Source: Rhodanobacter sp.
Lineage (GTDB): Bacteria; Pseudomonadota; Gammaproteobacteria; Xanthomonadales; Rhodanobacteraceae
NCBI GenBank assembly: GCA_004298045.1
Contig: SCRM01000021.1
Coordinates: forward strand, 186,001 to 250,000
Length of the DNA stretch: 64,000 nt
Direction: 5' to 3'
Under the pieces are notes generated by a model. The model was given only the letters and a program-made list of their open reading frames with translations, searched no databases and was not told the origin of the DNA. How positions within the stretch are numbered: position 1 is the first letter of the stretch; each line of letters opens with the position of its first letter. Both the position numbers and the translations under genes were made by a program. Shown here piece after piece: positions 56,772-64,000 of this stretch.

Positions 56772-57794
56772 TCAGAAATAGTGTTCGGCTGGATAATTGC
56801 TGTAGAAGTCGTTGTCCCAACAGAAGTTGGTGAACGTCATGGTGACGCTGGCGGCAAGACCTTCGACGAAGTGCCACCAGCCGACCGGCAGGAACAGCAG
56901 GTCGCCTGGCTCGATCACGCATTCGAGCATCTGCACGCGGGCCATGTCGGGAAACTGCGCCAGGTCGATGTGGCGGCCATCCACCGGCGTAAAACAATGC
57001 CGGAAGTTGTACAGGTTCGGCAGCTCGCCAGTGGGGATGAGCAGCAGGCGCTTGCTGCCGATCACCTGCGCCATCAAGTTGTTGGTCAGGTCGTGGTGGG
57101 ACGGCGTGATCGTGCCCTTGGGGCCGAACCAGAAGAAGCCACCGGGCTTGGCCGGGTCGAGATATTCCGGCAACGGAACGATGTCGTTCCACAGACCCGC
57201 CAGCGCCTGCCGGTTGGTGGAGTCGTTGTTGGCGGTCATGTAGAAATCGTTGCTGGCGTCGCTGGCGCGCACCAGATCGACGTAGTCGCCGAAGCGCATG
57301 CGCTTTTTATGCGCGATGCTGTTGAGCTCGTGGTTGGCGTCGGCGTTGCGGCCAAACTGCACCTCGACCTCGCGCTCGCCGTAGTGCTCGCGGAAATAAT
57401 CGAAGTTCCAGCGTTGCATGGCCGGCCACGCGTCCAGCATGCCGGTAATGATGACCGGCCAGTTGGTGCGGTAGTGGCGGGCGAGAAAATCCTCGGCGCT
57501 GATGCGGTGGCAGTGCTCGACCGTGCTGGGCCGCAGGCAGTTGAGCTTGCGCTGCACGTCCAATGCCCAGTCGTGCTTGGCCAGCCGGCGTTTCAGGCGA
57601 TCGGCGCCGCGCAGGTAGGGGCTGCGTGCGGCCGCATCCACTTCGGCGATCGCCATTGCCTGCGGCACGCCGTGGCGAATCAGGATTTGCGCCAGCGTGT
57701 TCGGGGGGCTGCCAAAGATGAGGTTTTCGGCAATCCACGCGCGCCAGGTGTCGTCGATCGTGGTGACGACAGCAGCGGAGGGTTGCGGGCTCAT
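56772..57794 (-). CDS. Cupin-like (JmjC-type) hydroxylase
   Basis: This 340-aa protein has a small helical N-terminal region (residues 1-95) and a Cupin_8/JmjC fold after it (NWPVIITGMLDAWPAMQRWN). The Fe(II) triad looks complete: His233-x-Asp235 in SHHDLTN and His308 in VGWWHFVE, with Lys248 in GSKRLLLIP as a possible 2-oxoglutarate contact. It may hydroxylate a protein or small molecule; the target is unknown. Confidence 0.85.
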   Translation of the reverse strand: MSPQPSAAVVTTIDDTWRAWIAENLIFGSPPNTLAQILIRHGVPQAMAIAEVDAAARSPYLRGADRLKRRLAKHDWALDVQRKLNCLRPSTVEHCHRISAEDFLARHYRTNWPVIITGMLDAWPAMQRWNFDYFREHYGEREVEVQFGRNADANHELNSIAHKKRMRFGDYVDLVRASDASNDFYMTANNDSTNRQALAGLWNDIVPLPEYLDPAKPGGFFWFGPKGTITPSHHDLTNNLMAQVIGSKRLLLIPTGELPNLYNFRHCFTPVDGRHIDLAQFPDMARVQMLECVIEPGDLLFLPVGWWHFVEGLAASVTMTFTNFCWDNDFYSNYPAEHYF

Positions 57795-58037
57795 GCCTGG
57801 TTTTCCGGTCGGGATACCGGCACCGGCCGCCGGCGGCGAAGCTTCGCGAAGCTTGACGGTTGGACGGCTGCATCCTGACGACCGGCCGCAGAGGCGTCAA
57901 TTGCCCGGCGGCGACCGGCAAGCGGCAGCCGACTAGCGGCATGGGGCCGAGGAAGTCGGCTCGATGGCGCACGTCGCGGGGCGTGCACGTCGCGCACGCT
58001 TACAATGGTCGGCAGGTTGAATGCTGGGAGAGACACC

Positions 58038-58916
58038 ATGAGTACACCCGATGCGGGCCGTGCCGGCACGTTTCTGCTTGGCGGCAAGTTGCCGGTGCAC
58101 CGCCTGGGTTACGGCGCGATGCGCGTCACCGGGCTCGGCGTATGGGGCGAACCCGACGATCGCGCGGAGTGCCTGGCGACGTTGCGCGAGGTGCCAACGC
58201 TCGGGGTGAACCTGATCGACACCGCCGACTCCTACGGTCCGACCGTGTCCGAGCCGATGATCCGCGAGGCGTTGCATCCGTATGCGCCGGGGTTGGTGAT
58301 CGCAACCAAGGGCGGGCAGGTCCGCACCGGACCAAACGAATGGATCCCGGTGGGGCGTCCGGCGTATCTCGAACAGCAGGTCAAGATGAGCCTGCGCTGG
58401 TTGGGCGTGGAGCAGATCGCGCTGTGGCAGCTCCATCGCATCGACCCCAGCGTGCCGCGCGACGAACAGTTTGGTGCGATCAAGCGCATGCTCGACCAGG
58501 GCTGGATCCGGTTTGCCGGCCTGAGCGAGGTGACGGTCGAGGAGATCGAGGCGGCGCAGAAGGTGTTTCCGGTGGCAACCGTGCAAAACCACTACAGCGC
58601 CGGTTTTCGCGTCTACGACGCGGTGCTCGATTACTGCACCGCGCACGGCATCGGTTTCATTCCGTGGTATCCGCTTTCCGGTGGCCAGCTCGCCAGGCCG
58701 GATTCGCCGCTGGCGGCGATTGCGCGCGAGCACCGCGCCAGCCCTTCGCAGGTCGCGCTGGCGTGGCTGCTGAAGCGCAGCCCGGTGGTGCTGCCGATCC
58801 CCGGTACCTCGAAGCGTGGGCACTTGCGCGAAAACGTGGCTGCGGCGGAGATCGAGCTGACTGACGCCCAGTTCGCCGCCCTGGCCAGCGCCGCGCGCGC
58901 TCCCAGCCACGCCTGA
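58038..58916 (+). CDS. Aldo/keto reductase
   Basis: This 292-aa NADP-dependent reductase has the tetrad: Asp and Tyr in [15 protein letters not shown], Lys in VIATKGG and His in WQLHRID, and the cofactor segment [14 protein letters not shown]. It resembles the YakC/oxidoreductase subgroup. The substrate is unknown. TACAAT at 58001-58006 may be the -10; GGGAG precedes ATG 58038. It is divergent from the cupin gene by 243 bp. Confidence 0.92.
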   Translation: MSTPDAGRAGTFLLGGKLPVHRLGYGAMRVTGLGVWGEPDDRAECLATLREVPTLGVNLIDTADSYGPTVSEPMIREALHPYAPGLVIATKGGQVRTGPNEWIPVGRPAYLEQQVKMSLRWLGVEQIALWQLHRIDPSVPRDEQFGAIKRMLDQGWIRFAGLSEVTVEEIEAAQKVFPVATVQNHYSAGFRVYDAVLDYCTAHGIGFIPWYPLSGGQLARPDSPLAAIAREHRASPSQVALAWLLKRSPVVLPIPGTSKRGHLRENVAAAEIELTDAQFAALASAARAPSHA

Positions 58917-58982
58917 CCGGCGCGTGGGGCGCGGCCGCTATACTGCGCGCCGCCGCTCCCACCCTGCGATTGCCGTCACGCC

Positions 58983-60338
58983 ATGCGCCGTTTCAGCCTG
59001 ACCGAACCGCTGGTAATGCTGGTGACGGTGGTGCAATGGCTGGTGCTGTCGATCTTTACCGGCGCTGTGATCGGCGCCGGTTGCTCGCTGTTCTTGCGCG
59101 CGTTGTTTGCCAGCGAAGGGCGCATGTACACGGTGCCGTGGTGGTGGCTGGCGCTGGCGCTGCCGCTGGGCGGCCTGGTGAATGGCGTGCTGCTGCATTA
59201 CGGCTATCGGCTGCGGCGCAGCACGTTCAACGACAACCCGATCATTGCGGTCAACGAACAGGCCGGGAAACTCCCGTTCCGCACCATGTGGATCAAGCCG
59301 GTGGCGGCGCTGGTCACACTGGCCTGCGGTGGTTCGGCCGGCAAGGAAGGCCCGTGCTCGCATATCGGCGCCAGCCTGGCCGCAGCGGTGGGGCGGGTGC
59401 TGCATTTGAACCCCGAGATGCGCAAGCGGCTCCTGGCGTGCGGCGTGAGTGCGGGGTTCGCGAGCGTGTTCGGCACGCCGATCGCCGGCGCCATCTACGG
59501 CGTGGAAATGCTCGCCATCGGTCGCATCCGGCACGATTTCCTGTTTCCCGGCATCGTGGCCGGGGTGACCGCGTATCAGGTGTCGCAGTACCTGGGTGTG
59601 CCGTATCCCGTTTACGTCGTGGATTTTTCCAGCCACTTCACCGAGCTGCTGTTTCTTAAAACGGTCCTGATTGGCGTGCTGTGCGGCGGCGTGGCGTGGA
59701 CGTTCGTGGAGCTGATGCGCAAGTCGCGCGAGGTGTTCGGCGCGCTGGGTGCGCGCTTTGCCCTGTGGCCGCCGTTGGTGCCGATGCTGGGCGGTGTGGT
59801 GGTGGCCGTGCTGCTGCTGGTGGTGCCCACGCAGTACATCGGCCTCAGCCTGCCGGTAATGGATCAGGCGCTGCACGGCGTGGCGATGCCCTGGCTCGGT
59901 TTTGCGTGGAAGGCGCTGCTGGTGGCGATCACCCTGGGTTCGGGTTTCTACGGCGGCATTGTCACCCCGCAATTCGTGATGGGCGCGGTGGCCGGCGGCG
60001 CATTTGCGCCCCTGCTTGGCCTGCCGCCAGCGTTGGGCGCCGCGGTTGGCCTGGTGGCGGTGGTGGCGGCGGCATCCAATGCGCCGATGGCGGCGATCCT
60101 GATGGGGATCGAGCTGTTTGGCGCCAATGCCACGCTGTACGTCGCCGGTGCCTGCGTGGCGGCGTATCTCATCATCGGCCACCGCAGCGTGTACCCGGAA
60201 CAGCAGATCGCCTTCAGCAAATCGTCGTGGATCTTTGCGCGCGCGGGCCTGCCAGTGGGGCAGGAGAAAGTGCGCCTGTCCTATGGCCTGTTGCGCTGGC
60301 TGCGCCTGCGGCGGCGCAAGCGGCGTACGCGAGGCTGA
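58983..60338 (+). CDS. ClC-family anion channel/transporter, divergent filter
   Basis: This 451-aa membrane protein is clearly ClC: GGSAGKEGPCSHIGASLAA retains the gating glutamate in GKEGP, and ASVFGTPIAGAIYGVEML and SNAPMAAILMGIELFG are typical helices. However, the Ser-containing GSGIP loop is not visible (the region reads TFNDNPIIAVN) and GGIFAP is GGIVTP, so the chloride site differs from E. coli ClC-ec1. A TATACT -10 lies at 58939-58944. Confidence 0.88.
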   Translation: MRRFSLTEPLVMLVTVVQWLVLSIFTGAVIGAGCSLFLRALFASEGRMYTVPWWWLALALPLGGLVNGVLLHYGYRLRRSTFNDNPIIAVNEQAGKLPFRTMWIKPVAALVTLACGGSAGKEGPCSHIGASLAAAVGRVLHLNPEMRKRLLACGVSAGFASVFGTPIAGAIYGVEMLAIGRIRHDFLFPGIVAGVTAYQVSQYLGVPYPVYVVDFSSHFTELLFLKTVLIGVLCGGVAWTFVELMRKSREVFGALGARFALWPPLVPMLGGVVVAVLLLVVPTQYIGLSLPVMDQALHGVAMPWLGFAWKALLVAITLGSGFYGGIVTPQFVMGAVAGGAFAPLLGLPPALGAAVGLVAVVAAASNAPMAAILMGIELFGANATLYVAGACVAAYLIIGHRSVYPEQQIAFSKSSWIFARAGLPVGQEKVRLSYGLLRWLRLRRRKRRTRG

Positions 60339-60425
60339 AAACCGCAATGTGTGGTCTTGTCCCGGCCATTCCCCATGACGGTTCTGGCCCGGCAAGCCGA
60401 TACGGAAGCTGCCGCCAGCCGGAGT

Positions 60426-61454
60426 TCAACCCCGGGCGGGGCGGATCAAGGGAGGCACGGGCAGCTGCGACACGATGGCGCTGGCGGTGGGCGGTGCGCG
60501 CGAGGCGTCGGTTGGGCCGGGCGTGACCGTGGTGGTCACCGGTGAAGCCGGTGTCGGGGATGCCGTGTTGACCACGTCGCGCGACAGCGCCGCGCGTTCG
60601 GCCTGCTTGGTCATCACGATAATGCTGATGCGCCGGTTGATCGGGTCGGCCGGGTTTTGCTTGTCCAGTGGCACCGAGGCGGCCAGGCCAACCACGCGCA
60701 CCACCTTGTCGTTTTGCAGGCCGCCAGCCAGCAGCGCGCGGCGGGCAGCGTTGGCGCGGTCGCTGGAGAGCTCCCAGTTGCTGTAGCCATTGTCGCTGCT
60801 GTAGGGCGCATCGTCCGTGTGGCCGGTGATGCTGATGTGGTTGGGCACTTTGTTGATGAATCCCGCAAGGTCGGTGAGGATGATGCGGGTGTAATCCTTG
60901 AGATGGGCGCGGCCCAAGTCGAACATCGGCCGATTCTGCTTGTCCACGATCTGGATACGCAGGCCTTCGGGGGTGATGTCGAGCAGCAGCTGATCCTTGA
61001 AGGGGGCCAATGCCTGGCTCTTTTCGATCGCCGCGTGCAGCTCCTCCTTCAATGCTTCGAGCCGCTTGCGATCTTCTTCGCGCGCGGCTTTTTCGATGGC
61101 GTTCTTGTTCATGGTGCCGGCCGGGCCGTTGTGGCGGTCCTTGCCGGGGCCGTGCGAGAGATCCATCGCGCCACCGAGTTTGATCATCGCGTCGCTCGCG
61201 CCGCCGGGACCGTCCCGGCTGGGCGGTGCGACGGTGGCGGTGCCGGGCTTGGCGCTCGGGTTGCGGAAGTATTCGCTGATGGCTGCCTTCTGCTGGCGCG
61301 TGCCGACGCCGATGATCCACATCACCAGAAAGAACGCCATCATCGCCGTGACAAAGTCGGCGTAAGCCACTTTCCACGCGCCGCCGTGGTGACCGCCACT
61401 GCTTTTCTTGACGCGCTTGACGATGACGGTGGGGCCGGCGCCGTCGTCGCTCAT
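60426..61454 (-). CDS. motB: Flagellar motor stator protein MotB
   Basis: MotB anchors the stator to peptidoglycan and carries the proton-binding aspartate. The 342-aa protein has WKVAYADFVTAMMAFFLVMW (the Asp of the single membrane helix), a plug/linker, and an OmpA-like domain with ITGHTDDAPYSS, ELSSDRANAARR and PINRRISIIV. A Thr/Pro-rich tail of about 50 residues follows. It overlaps motA by 4 bp. Confidence 0.95.
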   Translation of the reverse strand: MSDDGAGPTVIVKRVKKSSGGHHGGAWKVAYADFVTAMMAFFLVMWIIGVGTRQQKAAISEYFRNPSAKPGTATVAPPSRDGPGGASDAMIKLGGAMDLSHGPGKDRHNGPAGTMNKNAIEKAAREEDRKRLEALKEELHAAIEKSQALAPFKDQLLLDITPEGLRIQIVDKQNRPMFDLGRAHLKDYTRIILTDLAGFINKVPNHISITGHTDDAPYSSDNGYSNWELSSDRANAARRALLAGGLQNDKVVRVVGLAASVPLDKQNPADPINRRISIIVMTKQAERAALSRDVVNTASPTPASPVTTTVTPGPTDASRAPPTASAIVSQLPVPPLIRPARG

Positions 61455-62320
61455 GCCCCGGCTCCGGCGTGGTCGCCCTTGAGGTGCGTTTCAAGATCCT
61501 GGAATGTCGGGCGTTTGTTCGCCGACAGCACCTTGCGCGCAAACTCGACCGAGACTTTCGGGTTGTAGCCACGCAGGTTGGCCAGCAGTCCGACCTTGAC
61601 GCATTCGAACGCACGTCCGTCCTCACGCGCCCGTGCTTCCATGGCCGCCCCGAGCGGGCCAATGAAGCCGTAGCAAAGCAGGATGCCGAGGAAGGTACCG
61701 ACCAGCGCGCCGGCCACGTGCGCACCCACTTCCGAGGTGTCGGAGCTGAGGTTGGCCATGGTGGTGACGATGCCGAGCACGGCGGCGACGATGCCAAATC
61801 CGGGCAGGGAATCGGCCATGGTGATGACTGCTTGCGAGGGCACTTCGGCCTCGGCGTGATGGGTTTCGACTTCAGCGTCAAGCAGCGCTTCGAGCTCCTG
61901 GGGCTCCATGTTGCCGCCGATGATGAGGCGCAGGCAGTCGGTGATGAACTCGACCAGATGGTGTTCGCGCAGCAGGCGCGGGTAGGCGGAAAACACGGTG
62001 CTGGCGTATGGATCCTCGACGTGCGACTCCATGCCGAGCAGGCCGTCTTTGCGCATCACGCCAAAGATGTCGTACAGCAGCGAAAGCAGGTCGACGAAAT
62101 CCTCCTTGCGGTATTTCGGCCCCTTGAACAGCGCGCCGATCTCGTGCGCCGCGGCCTTGAGCACCTTGGACGGGTTGGCGGTGATGAACGCGCCCAGCGC
62201 GCCGCCAAAAATGATCATGAACTCGTACGGTTGCCACAATGCAAGCAACTGGCCGTGCGCGAGGAGGTACCCGCCCAGCACGCAAACGAGCACGATCAGC
62301 GAGCCAACCATTACCAGCAT
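61451..62320 (-). CDS. motA: Flagellar motor stator protein MotA
   Basis: MotA, with MotB, forms the proton-driven stator of the flagellar motor. The 289-aa protein has four membrane helices (first MLVMVGSLIVLVCVLGGYLL), a large cytoplasmic loop, and the conserved ADSLPGFGIVAAVLGIVTTM with the conserved prolines. No other flagellar gene is nearby, as is common for motAB. Confidence 0.95.
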   Translation of the reverse strand: MLVMVGSLIVLVCVLGGYLLAHGQLLALWQPYEFMIIFGGALGAFITANPSKVLKAAAHEIGALFKGPKYRKEDFVDLLSLLYDIFGVMRKDGLLGMESHVEDPYASTVFSAYPRLLREHHLVEFITDCLRLIIGGNMEPQELEALLDAEVETHHAEAEVPSQAVITMADSLPGFGIVAAVLGIVTTMANLSSDTSEVGAHVAGALVGTFLGILLCYGFIGPLGAAMEARAREDGRAFECVKVGLLANLRGYNPKVSVEFARKVLSANKRPTFQDLETHLKGDHAGAGA

Positions 62321-62397
62321 GTTTGATTTCCGGGGAGACGACTTCCTGCGCCTTCCGGGTTATCGGGCCGTGACGGGAAAAGTTGAGTGGGGGTCGC

Positions 62398-63207
62398 TCA
62401 GTTGTTTGCGCGGCTGAAATAGAACCCGCTGTAGCCCTCGACGTCGTGGTCGTGGGCAAACGGGATGCGGCATTCGCGCTCTTCGCAGCGCCAGGCGTCG
62501 ACCACGCGGTAGCCCAACTCGCCCATGGCGCGGATGAAGGCCGGGCGCGCGTGCACGTGGTAGGGCAGGCAGGCGAAGCCCATGTTCTGGAGGGTGTGGA
62601 AATCGTGGTGGTCGTGCATCGGCGAGTTGTTCACGATCAGGTGGCGCGGCGGTGCGGCGAGCGTGCCGAGCCATGCGGGCAGGTCGAAGTCGAAATATTG
62701 CAGCGCGCCCAGCACCAGCAGGGCATCCTGGCCGTCTGCCGCGTTTTTGTCGGCGGCAAATGCCAGCCGGTGCGCGGCGTCGTGTTCGGCCGCCCAGGCG
62801 CGCCCGGCTTCCATCGTGGTTGGCATGTCGCTTACCGTCCAAGTGATGTCGCCGGGGTAGTCGAGATAGCGCGCAAAGGCGTAATACGCCACGCCGATGT
62901 GGCCGCCCAGGTCAAAAAACCGCCGGCAGTTCCGGTGCAGCAGCTGTTCCAGCCAGTACAGGGTCGGATAGTCGCCAATGGCGAGTTGGCGTGTGCGGTA
63001 GCGGTATTGGGCGGCCGCTTGCGGCTGGTCGTAGCTGGCCTTGAGCGCCGCCGGCACGGCCGCCAGTGCGCTGGCGTAACTGGGAAACACGCCCAGGTAG
63101 TGGTTGCCGTGGCGTTGGCGCGCAAACTGGTGCCGATAGAGCAGCTTTGCCAGCGGCGTGAACGGCGGCAATTTCAAGGTTTCCATCGCGATGCCGCGCA
63201 GGCTCAT
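62398..63207 (-). CDS. Putative SAM-dependent methyltransferase, TIGR04325-like
   Basis: This 269-aa protein has a methyltransferase-like core: RRFFDLGGHIGVAYYAFARY for SAM binding, TWTVSDMP at the second strand and DALLVLGALQYFD. It resembles the TIGR04325 family of putative methyltransferases, often near polysaccharide genes, but the assignment is from memory. AGGAG before ATG 63207 supports the start. It lies 77 bp upstream of motA on the same strand, though functionally unlinked. Confidence 0.72.
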   Translation of the reverse strand: MSLRGIAMETLKLPPFTPLAKLLYRHQFARQRHGNHYLGVFPSYASALAAVPAALKASYDQPQAAAQYRYRTRQLAIGDYPTLYWLEQLLHRNCRRFFDLGGHIGVAYYAFARYLDYPGDITWTVSDMPTTMEAGRAWAAEHDAAHRLAFAADKNAADGQDALLVLGALQYFDFDLPAWLGTLAAPPRHLIVNNSPMHDHHDFHTLQNMGFACLPYHVHARPAFIRAMGELGYRVVDAWRCEERECRIPFAHDHDVEGYSGFYFSRANN

Positions 63208-63318
63208 GGGGTGGCTCCTGGAGCGAGGTACAGCGCCCGCAAGTCTATAGGCGGCGTCACGCTCTCGCATTGCCGTTGTTGCCTGCGACAAAACGTTCCC
63301 GCTCAACCATTTGCGGAT

Positions 63319-63332
63319 TTGATGCCGGTCAA
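63319..63332. promoter_or_regulatory. FNR/Anr box at hemN
   Basis: TTGATGCCGGTCAA matches the FNR consensus TTGAT-N4-ATCAA at nine of ten positions. It is centred about 41 bp before the hemN ATG, in the 159-bp divergent region. hemN is a classic FNR/Anr target in gammaproteobacteria, so oxygen-limited induction is likely. Confidence 0.75.
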
Positions 63333-63366
63333 TCGCGGGTTTTTGCGGCTTGCGGAGACTGGCACC

Positions 63367-64000
63367 ATGAACGCCGCCATCCAGATCCCCGAGTTCGATC
63401 CCGCGCTGATCTCGCGCTACGACGTGGCCGGGCCGCGCTACACCAGCTACCCCACGGCGCCGCAGTTCCACGCCGGGTTCGACGAGCGGGCGTTGCGCGC
63501 GGTGATCCAGGCGTCGAACGAGGAGCCGATTCCGCGCCCACTGTCGATCTACGTGCACGTGCCGTTCTGTGTCAGCCCGTGTTTCTACTGCGGCTGCAAC
63601 CGCATCATCACGCGCGACGTCGGCAAGGCGGATCGTTACCTCGAACGCCTGTACCGCGAGATCGAGCTGGTGGCGAAACTGTTCGACCGCGACCGCCAGG
63701 TGACCCAGTTGCACTTCGGCGGCGGCACGCCGAATTTCCTCGATGCGCCGCGCATGCGCGACCTGATGGGCGTGCTTGCCGGGCATTTCAATTTCGGCGA
63801 TGCGCGCACGCGCGAGTTCGGCATCGAGATCGACCCGCGGTTTGCGGATGCCGACTACATCGCCGCGCTCGGCGAGCTTGGCTTCAACCGCATCTCGGTC
63901 GGCATCCAGGATTTCGACCCCGCGGTGCAGGCGGCGGTCAACCGCATCCAGAGCGTGGCGCAGACGCGCGAGGTGCTGGAGTCGGCCAAGGCGCACGGTT
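63367..64000 (+). CDS. hemN: Oxygen-independent coproporphyrinogen III oxidase, N-terminal part
   Basis: HemN is a radical-SAM enzyme that decarboxylates coproporphyrinogen III without oxygen. The visible 211 residues include GPRYTSYPTAPQFH, the cluster motif CVSPCFYCGCN with the extra cysteine typical of HemN, and LHFGGGTPNFLD. The gene runs off the right edge. ATG 63367 (MNAAIQIPEFDP) is the first start in frame. Confidence 0.95.
   Translation, partial: MNAAIQIPEFDPALISRYDVAGPRYTSYPTAPQFHAGFDERALRAVIQASNEEPIPRPLSIYVHVPFCVSPCFYCGCNRIITRDVGKADRYLERLYREIELVAKLFDRDRQVTQLHFGGGTPNFLDAPRMRDLMGVLAGHFNFGDARTREFGIEIDPRFADADYIAALGELGFNRISVGIQDFDPAVQAAVNRIQSVAQTREVLESAKAHG

Overview
The window is a high-GC, gene-dense stretch of chromosome from a gammaproteobacterium of the order Xanthomonadales, most likely near Rhodanobacter or Dyella. 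This is inferred from gene order and family content, not from a marker gene. Supporting points are trpBA next to accD with a LysR gene divergent, a hisGDCBHAFI operon headed by a TrpR-family regulator, a Tat-exported HiPIP, bacterial 3-hydroxyanthranilate dioxygenase, the rlmN-pilW-rodZ / yfgM-bamB-der order, and intergenic GGGATTCGGGATT-type repeats. No insertion sequence, prophage, CRISPR array, tRNA or rRNA gene was found. Most of the window is core genome.

Layout. 1-3.3 kb: start of a TrpI-like LysR gene, trpB, trpA, accD. 3.5-7.8 kb: a DUF4399 protein, gltX, a small membrane protein, then a zinc module (zur, a MerC-like membrane protein behind a good Zur box, and a CDF exporter). 7.8-15.7 kb: ribosomal protein bTHX, then the complete histidine operon with promoter and candidate operator. 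15.7-18.6 kb (minus strand): methionine salvage mtnB-mtnD-mtnC with a C13 (legumain-like) peptidase coupled behind it. 18.7-23.8 kb: HiPIP, two tandem amino-acid permeases, a NUDIX hydrolase and an isolated 3-hydroxyanthranilate dioxygenase. 24-28.5 kb (minus strand): a fatty-acid beta-oxidation operon with a PsrA-type repressor and a perfect PsrA operator. 28.7-40.8 kb: ndk, rlmN, pilW, rodZ, yfgM, bamB, der, a GNAT acetyltransferase, folD, guaB, guaA, tadA. 41-46.7 kb (minus strand): a three-gene RND heavy-metal efflux operon. 47-64 kb: a FrnE-type DsbA, mtfA, a thioesterase, a TonB-dependent receptor, a membrane diguanylate cyclase, an EF-hand secreted protein, trxC, a nitrobindin-like protein, a JmjC-like cupin, an aldo/keto reductase, a divergent ClC protein, motAB, a methyltransferase, and the start of hemN behind an FNR-type site.

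Themes. Several transcriptional circuits can be read directly from DNA: Zur, PsrA, a TrpR-family his regulator, FNR/Anr at hemN, and unassigned palindromes at trpB, mtnB, hip and nbaC. The most unusual observation is that one intergenic repeat family supplies the start codon and first dozen or so codons of two essential biosynthetic genes, trpA and guaA, and also fills the gap inside the beta-oxidation operon. A second palindromic (REP-like) family sits at other gene borders. I found no clear new defence or mobile system.
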